Position numbers and translations under genes: made by a program
Assembly: GCF_001625195.1 (NCBI RefSeq)
Contig: NC_054390.1
Span: 2,008,027-2,072,026, forward strand
Length of the DNA: 64,000 nt
Source of the DNA: Drechmeria coniospora
Taxonomy: Eukaryota > Ascomycota > Sordariomycetes > Hypocreales > Ophiocordycipitaceae
Reading direction: 5' to 3'
Shown here: positions 56,947 through 64,000 of the stretch, piece after piece
Position numbering within the stretch: the first letter of the stretch is position 1
How the letters are laid out: each line of letters opens with the position of its first letter
Notes under the pieces: model-generated
Databases searched by the model: none
What the model saw: only the letters and a program-made list of their open reading frames with translations
What the model was told of the DNA's origin: nothing

Positions 56947-59900
56947 TTAGAGCAGAGGCATGTCAGTGCTGTGGGCAGGATGTGGATTCGTCGTTTGAGA
57001 CGATGTTTCCTCGTGCAGGGGAGTGGAGTGAACGGGTGATTGGGGTCTCCTATTCTGTGAGTCGCCATTGCCATTATGGTCATCCCGTGGGGAGTTGCGA
57101 GGAGAAACTCGACCGGTCTAGTGGAGCTCGCGCAGTCAGCCTACTTGTTCCGATCCAACTGATTGAAGTGAGGACCGTGACGTTCTCCTACCTGTTTGGC
57201 CCACCGAAGGCCACAACTGTTGCAAAGATCTCGCTGGCCGCTAGGACCTCTTCGCCATTCAGGGGTGTGTCTTGTGTGACAGTTGGCACAATCTCTCACA
57301 ATATTCCCCACGCCCTTTCTCCGCTTCCTCTTCTTCTTGTTGGAAAGCAGCCCGTTGAGCTCTTCCGCAAGAATCCTGTTCACTTTTTCCATCTGCCTCA
57401 ACTCAAATTGCCAACTCGAGCATTTCGTTGTGCGAAGCTCATCAAATATGTTGTCATCCGATGCAAGAGCCGCATCTAGCGTCTCTGGAATCAAACTTAC
57501 TACAGCAGGCTCATCAATGAGGCCGCAAGCCTGCTGCTGACTTGCTTGTGCATGCGCAACATGGCCAGGAGTTGCAGATACTGACTTGCCACTTCCCCCC
57601 ATGCTAGCCTGGGCAATGCCGCGAGAAGATGCCTTCTGGAGTTTGATTTGGGCCAGTAAGAACGAGGGCTTCTGGCCTTCGGCAGCATCTCCCGGATAGA
57701 GTATCGTTTGCGCATGCAGTTCTTGGCCGCGACGATTCTGGACTTCGTGTTTGCAAGCCACAATCCGGCCCCTTCTCGCTTTCTCGATGGCCCGGCCAAA
57801 CTCTGGCCGGGACTCTTTACGCATTAAATCCTGAATGCTTGCGCCTATCATTGACTCTGGCTGGAGGTCGAGAAGTGACCTGATGTTGGATGAAACAAAA
57901 AGGAGCATGCCAGACGTTGATAGCTTGGCCCAAACCTCGCTATCTCCTATGCCGCCATTTGCCTCCAGGTTCTGGCGACCTAGAACAAAAACGGGTCGCT
58001 TCCGCCCAACCAAGATGATGCACTTGCGGCCTTTGCCCTGCTCGACGAAGATGGAACCGTGGCTTTCAAACCATGTATAACCACTCTGCTTCCGACGTAT
58101 TCTGAAGACAATGTTCACCTGGTTTCCCGTCGTAGCATCCTTCAGTTCGCGGGTAACGGGTACGATGTCGGAGGGGTGGCAGACTGACGAGAGCGAGTTT
58201 CCGACAAGATCGGCAGCGTCATACTCGAGGACTCGCTTGCAGGATGGGGACAGGTACAGGAATAGGCCCTTCAAAGACAACACGTGAACGACGTCGTCTG
58301 TATTTTCCAGCAACATTTTGTCCCAGGATTGCTTGTGCCAATCCGATACGATACCCTTGGGATTGAACTGCTGCAGGAGTGTTGAGACGTCATCCACTCC
58401 CAGTGTCTGACCATTTTCGGGTTCCCACTGTCTGGCAGGAGGCGGTGTCCAGACATACTGACCGATGTCACTGTGCTTGTAGTTGACCATGACACCACCT
58501 AGCTCCTGGCCGGAAATGGCATCTGGGCATTCGACAAGATCGATCTGGAACCCGATGAAGAACCTGATCTCATCTGTGTCCCATGGGATAGGGATCATGG
58601 TCAAGAGGTTTAGGAACGGCTTGCCTCCTTTTCGGTAGTTGATGAGGCTCTGTTGTACCTCACGTCGTTCCTGAATCATCTTCTTTAAATTGTGCACAGC
58701 ACCATTATCGACAAACTCTCTCCTCGATCCAGCTTCGACTTTGCCATCGGGGGCTTGCAAGAAGCGGCAGTTTTGGCCAACAATCTCGTGGCGACTGTAA
58801 CCCGTGAGGTTTTGGAAATTATCTGACACGTAAATGATTGGGCAGTCATTCATCGCAACGTCGCAGACAACGAAAGCACATGACATGTCAACAGCTCCCA
58901 GATGGATTTTAGGCTCTTTTCGCGTGGCAACCAACCAGAGTGCCTTGAGCATGTCAAAACCACTCTTGGAGTAAATAGACTTCTCTTTGGGTTCGCGAGA
59001 GGGGGCCGCTGTGGTAGGGGTTAACGCATCAGGGGAGCCTTGCTGGTCAATGCAATCAGATGTGTTCCCTTTCTTTGGAGAGACCACAGGGTTGACTAGG
59101 GGGGGGTGGCGCAAGTGCGCCGATGTCAGGTTCTGGTTTAAACTGGTTGAGTTCGGACCGAAAGTGTTTGCGTTGATGGGGACGCCTCTCCTAGATCCAA
59201 CAGAGTTGAACCGTGATACTTTGTTGTTCATCATGTTATCGTCAGGGTGAATAATCGCGCCTGATGTCTCCTGGCTATCATCCTGCGTTGAACCTGTCGC
59301 TGTTCCGCTGCCGGCATTTATGACCATTGAAAAATCTGTACCAATGGCATTTATCTGGTCCATTTGAAACTCGTTATTCATGAGACCAGGTCTGGAGCCA
59401 GCCGCGGTGTCCGCGGAGAAGATATTCATGGATGGATGTTCATTGGCGATTGAACCCATATCCATATTGGCGAATGAAGCGGGAATCATGCTGCCCATCA
59501 AATCTGGGGAGATGGCCTGGTATTCGGCGGGGTCGGTCATGTAGCTGCCCATCTGATCTCCGGTATTCATTGGCTGTTGGGTAAACTGGTATGTCCCAAG
59601 TTCGGCATTGTCTGCTCCGAATGTCATCATGCCGCCAATGGAGGGCATGCGTCTCGAACTCTCCGTTTGTTGAGCATAATTCCCGTACGTGTGCGGCACG
59701 CTTCTCCTCCGATCGTTGTGCTCGCGGCTGATAATGTCATTGAACGAGCCCGATGCCATCATCGACTGATTATGTATCACCTGCGACATGAGAGGCCGTG
59801 GCGGAAGGGAGAGGTGGTCGGACATGTTGACATCGCCCGCCATGGCATGTTGTTGTTGTTGCTGCTGTTGCTGCTGTTGCTGTTGCTGGCCAAGATGCTG

Positions 59901-59948
59901 ACGCTGCGACTCTTGGGGGGGGGGTTGGTGAGGATAGAAGGAGTCCAT
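56947..59948 (-). CDS. wc-1: White collar-1 homologue: LOV blue-light photoreceptor and GATA transcription factor
   Basis: Two exons, 59948-57192 and 57117-56947 (74-nt intron, CAG|GTAGGA...CTAG|ACC, phase 0), give 975 residues. WC-1 binds flavin through its LOV domain and, with WC-2, activates light-response and clock genes in the nucleus. A polyglutamine stretch lies near residues 21-34. The LOV domain spans about 345-470, with the photoactive Cys394 in GQNCRFLQAP. PAS-B is about 540-655 and PAS-C about 655-760. A basic NLS-like KKKRKRRKG precedes the GATA zinc finger C887-x2-C890-x18-C909-x2-C912. Without the intron the frame would end VGERHGPHFNQLDRNK. With it the protein continues TGRVSPRNSPR, as in Neurospora WC-1, so the spliced model is preferred. 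The C-terminal tail (56 residues) is shorter than the Neurospora one and lacks its second glutamine tract. Confidence 0.95.
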
Positions 59949-60640
59949 TGCCGTACCATCTGTGTGGGTTACAAATTTCAGATGTCTGAGAGGCCAAAAG
60001 ATAAGAGAAAAAGGCTAAGAGGCTGTGAATGCTATGGTGAGACTGGACAGCTTCGGTATATCAATAATCCAGGCCTTGGTACAATGATGCTGACGTATTA
60101 TGGGAAACAAGCATATAGGGGTATGAACATAGCAAGGCGAGGCTCAGCCTTGAACGCTGGAATTGGCTTGTATATGGCAAGATGATATTTGTGCAGGTCG
60201 CCGTCATCGGGTTCTAGAAGTGACGACACGAAACGAAATTTGCTTAATGCCGATGTCGCTTGAGAAGCTTCGTTGATTTTAATACCGCTGCTACAGGCAC
60301 AACTTTTTGAGCTAGGCGTAGCAGAGAGTTTTCTCCTGGATTCTGCACGAAAGTGCAGCGATAGCTGATGGCTTGACAAATTCTGCTTTCTAAGAGGCGG
60401 CGCGTCTGGCGAGGACAGATGAGAGCGAATGAAGGATATCGATTTGGATGTAATTGCTGTTGGTCTCACTGTGAGGATGCATTTGTCGACGGACCTGAGA
60501 ATTCCTGCTTGGGACGGTATTTAACGTACTCAATATACGCTTACTGTACGGAGTAGCAGTTAAGGACAAAGTTGGGTAACGCCTGATAATACCCTGATCA
60601 TTACTGTTCCGAGAGCGAGTAGGCACACGGGTATTAATTA
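59949..60640 (-). promoter_or_regulatory. wc-1 upstream region
   Basis: About 690 bp of balanced-composition sequence upstream of the wc-1 start, ending where AT-rich sequence begins near 60640. It contains a single TACGGAGTA motif near 60547. I see no supported gene. Plus-strand and minus-strand ORFs here overlap the wc-1 start or are short. A long 5' UTR is plausible but not shown. Confidence 0.45.
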
Positions 60641-61117
60641 TACTATATGTACTACAATAACTGCAGTGTTAACACAATATGCCTTGGTTTGTAGTAGCCT
60701 GGAAAGTGCCTACAGTCCTTTGGCTTTGTATAATAAATAGGTTAAATACATTACTATTTAATTTATTTAACTTAAGATTAAGTAATTTATACCTCTTATA
60801 TCCTACTTATAAGGCAAGGTGCAAGGATAAGAAACGAACTAAGCATATTAAGTAGGGTATAGTACTTAAGACAGAGCATACACTAGCTAGTCGTGCTATA
60901 CAAAGTATAGAATTAGGAAAGCTTAGATATAGCTAAGCTTTCCTTATATTATAGAGGTATATTCCTTATACCTTCCTAAAAAGAATAAGCTCTTTAATAG
61001 TAGAGTTTCCTTTTATAAAAACTTACTTATAGTAGAGTACTTATTCTTTTAAATTACTATAATAATTAGTAGTAGAGCCTAATCTAAGTCTAAATAGTAT
61101 TGTAATTTTAGTTAGTT
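60641..61117. other. AT-rich spacer with a 12-bp hairpin
   Basis: Transition back to AT-rich sequence. A perfect inverted repeat AGGAAAGCTTAG / CTAAGCTTTCCT with a 6-nt loop lies at 60915-60944. No gene or known repeat is recognised. Confidence 0.55.
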
Positions 61118-61495
61118 TGTTATAGTATTAGGCTTAGCCTAATATAAGATATAAGATAAAGGGAGCTAACGGACCTATATAATAGGCGGGCTAGTTCGAA
61201 GACAATTAGGTAAGTAGGTAAGCCTTCTTTTAGAAATCGAGTAGTATTTAAGACTAAAGCTTAATCCCTTTTAAGCTTCCGTACTTATACTCCCTTTATA
61301 GCTAGGGTATACCTTACTCCTAGGGCTACCCTGCCTTCCTATTTACCCGAGCATTACTCGGGCGCCTAGCCTTATAACCTACTTAGAAGTATATATAACC
61401 TAAAAGCCCTGATCGAGAAGTAGTTTTCCCTTCTTTAAGTCTTTTAATAAATATTATTAAGATTCCTAGAGTAGCTACCTAGTAACTCTATAATA
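61118..61495 (+). repeat. Solo Gypsy LTR, split by a family X solo LTR
   Basis: A Gypsy A/B-family LTR starting TGTTATAGTATTAGG and ending CTCTATAATA, with target duplications TAGTT at 61113-61117 and 61496-61500. It is interrupted by 61178-61376 plus its duplicated ACCTA. With that removed it is 174 bp, close to the standard 171. Confidence 0.9.
61178..61376 (-). repeat. Solo LTR, family X (199 bp), RIP-altered
   Basis: Inverse-orientation copy of 43841-44037, starting TATAATAGGCGGG and ending CTAGCCTTATA. Target duplications are ACCTA at 61073+100 (61173-61177) and 61377-61381. Termini changed from TG/CA to TA/TA. Confidence 0.85.
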
Positions 61496-61504
61496 TAGTT
61501 ATTT

Positions 61505-61804
61505 AATAGTTGGTATTAAAAGTATTTATTTATACTAGTAAGACTACCTAAATAAGATACTATTCTATATATATTACTACTTATAGTACGTAGTAGTAGT
61601 ACTACTACTAGCTAATATATTATAGCTATAAGTAGTTCTTAAAATAAAAGGGGAAATACCTCTTAAAATAAAGGGGTAAAATAGAAAGGGTATATAGTAA
61701 AAGTATAATTATACGAACTACCTAAAATAGATATTGTTAAAATTACTAGTATTTATACTAGTAAGACTACCTAAATAGGATACTATCCTATATATATTGC
61801 TACT
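61505..61804 (+). repeat. Copia LTR fragments
   Basis: About 61513-61640 is the start of a Copia A-type LTR in decayed form. About 61640-61734 is Copia leader sequence in reverse orientation. 61735-61804 is the first 70 bp of another Copia LTR (TGTTAAAATTACTAG) cut by the insertion of the element at 61805. No coding content. Confidence 0.7.
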
Positions 61805-62636
61805 TGTTAAAATTACTGGTATTTATACTAGTAAGACTACCCAAATAGGATACTATCCTATGTATTGCCATTTGCAATACCGGGCAGCAGTACTACTGCT
61901 TGCCCATATACTACCACTGTACTGTACGTACAGGTAGTATATCGAGTTGACAAATTGCACTTGCTATGCAAATTCTCCTCGCTCCGACTTAGTACAATTG
62001 ATAGCAGTACTACTGCCTAGCTAATTTACTACTGTCGCACGTTACGTGCAAAGTGGTACTTGGTCGACCAAGCAAGATTATTAATCGGGCCGTCAATTAA
62101 CGCGCTCCCAACTACTACTAGTAGTTGCCCGCCAATAGTACTACTGTTGCGCTAGAGGACCCACCCAACTGCAACTAGCAGTTGCTTGTCAGTAGTACTA
62201 CTACTAGCCCGCTCGACTACTGCAATAATGCTGCTGTACTGTCGCGACCGAACCCTAATACTAATTAACCCTGCTAGTTGCAACCAACTGGCAGTATAAC
62301 TTAACCAGAGTATTTAGAGCTGCATTAAATACAAGCAGATTGTTCGGAGATGCATTGTATGGAATTAGACAGAATTCCAATACGTACATATTGCACTAAT
62401 TAAGGTACTACCTCTCAGGTATAAAATGGTCCTCCCTTTCCTACACTCTTAGATAGTTAGGATAAGACAATATACACAAGACGTACGCTATGAATATATA
62501 TGCACGCGCGCAAGCAAGTACAAGAAATACAACAGTCTTTCTTTTCTGAATTGTCCCTTGGCACTACTATTTGACTTGTTTAAATCTGTATTCCCTGCCT
62601 AGTTACTAACTGGTGTACTTCCTGCTGTTACTAACA
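61805..62636 (+). repeat. Copia D 5' LTR (832 bp)
   Basis: Starts TGTTAAAATTACTGG and ends GTTACTAACA, with intact TG...CA ends. It is rich in AGTAGTACTACT-type short inverted motifs, as is the Copia A LTR. Confidence 0.85.
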
Positions 62637-63089
62637 GCATCGATTGATATCCATTTTGGATAGTCCGTGCAACTGAACTTCCACTGCGCACCCTTCCTAT
62701 TTTACCCCTTTATTCCAAGAGGTAATTCCCCTTTTTTTTAAGAGGTTATAAGCCCGGAAGGACTATACCAAAATCCCCCGGAACAATCGACCCAGCTGCC
62801 AATACTACAACAAGTACTACTTATTGTACTTCCTAACGCACTTCTGCTGTAAGTACTACTTACGGCAATTCCAGGAAATCAATTCAACTACAGTATCCAG
62901 CTGCCAATACAATAAGTACTACTTATTGCAACTACTAGTACTACTAGTATAAAGGTAAACCGAAAATCTAGTTACTAACTAAATTGTATCTGTATTTTCA
63001 AAATAGATTCCACCAAGGAAGGTCAGGCTACCAAAATACCTATCATATCGGAACTTAAGGCAATTATTTAAAGGCAACAACTATAGTAT

Positions 63090-64000
63090 AATAATCTTTC
63101 CAATCGGTTTAACTAACTTACGGAACAATTAAACAATACCATTATACTAATTCAAAAACGCCTTAACAAAATAGAGCCCGAACATATACCTATCCAAGGA
63201 ATCCCAATATACAGTAGTAGTACTACTACTACTAAAGTAACTAATTTAAGCTCTAATATTAAGCTATCCAAGAAGGTATTCTTATTCCCAGAGTATGCTA
63301 AGCTTAAAGATACTAAGAACTTTAACTTATAGGAATAATTACTTTCCATCCAACTTAGTTCCCTTTGCCTGGAGGAATTTCTGAAAAACCTATTAATTAC
63401 TATTAGTTACTTATATTACAATTAATGCTCCCTGCTCATACTACTTCGGGATAGCTGTTCTAAGGGCCCGCGAGTATTAATTGCATAGATTTACAACCCA
63501 ACAAATGCCTATCTATCGCTAAAATAATAGTACTCAAAGGGCTAGGCAGCCCAACGTTGCAATCTCTACAATTCCTACTACAACCTTATACTCAAAGGGT
63601 ATAAAGGAATACTTAAGGCGTTTAATTTAAAATTCAACAGCTGCCTTACTCGACTTTAACTTACTGGAGTAAGTATTGACCCTTTGGATTAGGCAAATCG
63701 ATACCTTATAACTATTGGTCCTATTTTCTTACAATAGGCTGTAATATAACGCAATAATCTCCAAACTAATACTGTCTTGGGGATTAATACAGTATCCCTT
63801 AACCTGCAATACCTTCAGACTAACTTACTAGAAGAATATTAAAATCCTAATAGTCCTAGTTTCCAAGCATTCAGTCACAGGATAACTCAACTACCCAAAA
63901 CACTAGACAATAGGTCTACTAGACTTAGTCAACCCAACCGACCCAATCGACCCAATCGACCTAATCGACCCAATCGACCTAATCGACCCAAATCATCCGA
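63090..64000 (+). pseudogene. Copia D gag (broken, partial)
   Basis: Frame text IQKRLNKIEPEHIPIQGIPIYSSS matches Copia A gag, then FLFPEYAKLKDTKNFNL. It ends in CGACCCAATCGACCTAAT repeats that continue to the window edge. At least ten in-frame TAG codons are present, so it is inactive despite better preservation than Copia A. Confidence 0.65.

Larger units (their letters stand above)
61805..64000 (+). mobile_element. Copia D: 5' part of a Ty1/Copia element, runs off the window
   Basis: The same family as Copia A and better preserved. It has a 5' LTR at 61805-62636, a leader with ATATCCATTTTGGATAGTCC, then gag. It inserted into an older LTR of its own family: the CTACT before it (61800-61804) is the presumed left target duplication, with the right one outside the window. 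Confidence 0.85.

Noticed and set aside
59577..60185. 202-codon plus-strand ORF overlapping the wc-1 start
   Set aside because: It is antisense to the wc-1 N-terminus (its poly-Leu run is the reverse of the poly-Gln codons), and no recognisable domain is present.

Overview
The window is nuclear DNA of a filamentous ascomycete, most likely a sordariomycete. The evidence is short spliceosomal introns (51-96 nt), a White Collar-1 type photoreceptor, fungal coatomer, UGGT and proteasome genes, and large AT-rich blocks of retrotransposon sequence with the signature of repeat-induced point mutation (RIP): CpA changed to TpA on either strand, and TAG stops where Gln and Trp codons are expected. Genus cannot be fixed from sequence alone.

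Layout. 1-44.4 kb is almost entirely nested LTR retrotransposons. A chromodomain Ty3/Gypsy element (2055-9449, minus strand, TSD CTTAT) sits inside an older copy of its own family (1-2049 plus 9450-10763). Ty1/Copia pieces in both orientations follow (10764-22633), with coding minisatellites, a tandem duplication and a solo Gypsy LTR. An old second Gypsy family (22634-24487 and 38142-41398) is split by a second copy of the first Gypsy (24488-38136, plus, TSD ATTAG). That copy's 5' LTR is in turn split by a Copia element of another family (24533-30801, minus, TSD GGAAC). A 5'-truncated Gypsy (41399-43568) and two solo LTRs close the block.

44.9-60.6 kb is a gene island of balanced base composition with four intron-containing genes: RPN12 (+, 19S proteasome lid), alpha-COP (-, COPI coat), UGGT (+, ER glycoprotein quality control) and a white collar-1 homologue (-, blue-light photoreceptor and GATA factor). 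RPN12 and alpha-COP converge, alpha-COP and UGGT diverge from a 1.17-kb promoter region dense in TACGGAGTA-type repeats, and UGGT and wc-1 converge. RPN12, alpha-COP and UGGT all serve protein quality control and trafficking, but nothing shows that they are co-regulated.

60.6-64 kb returns to AT-rich sequence: a solo LTR nested in a Gypsy solo LTR, Copia LTR pieces, and the 5' end of another Copia element that runs off the window.

Gene models were built by joining exons at GT/AG sites where the reading frame and known family sequence agree. Boundaries of decayed transposon domains are approximate. LTR boundaries are exact where a target-site duplication is quoted. Positions were counted by hand.
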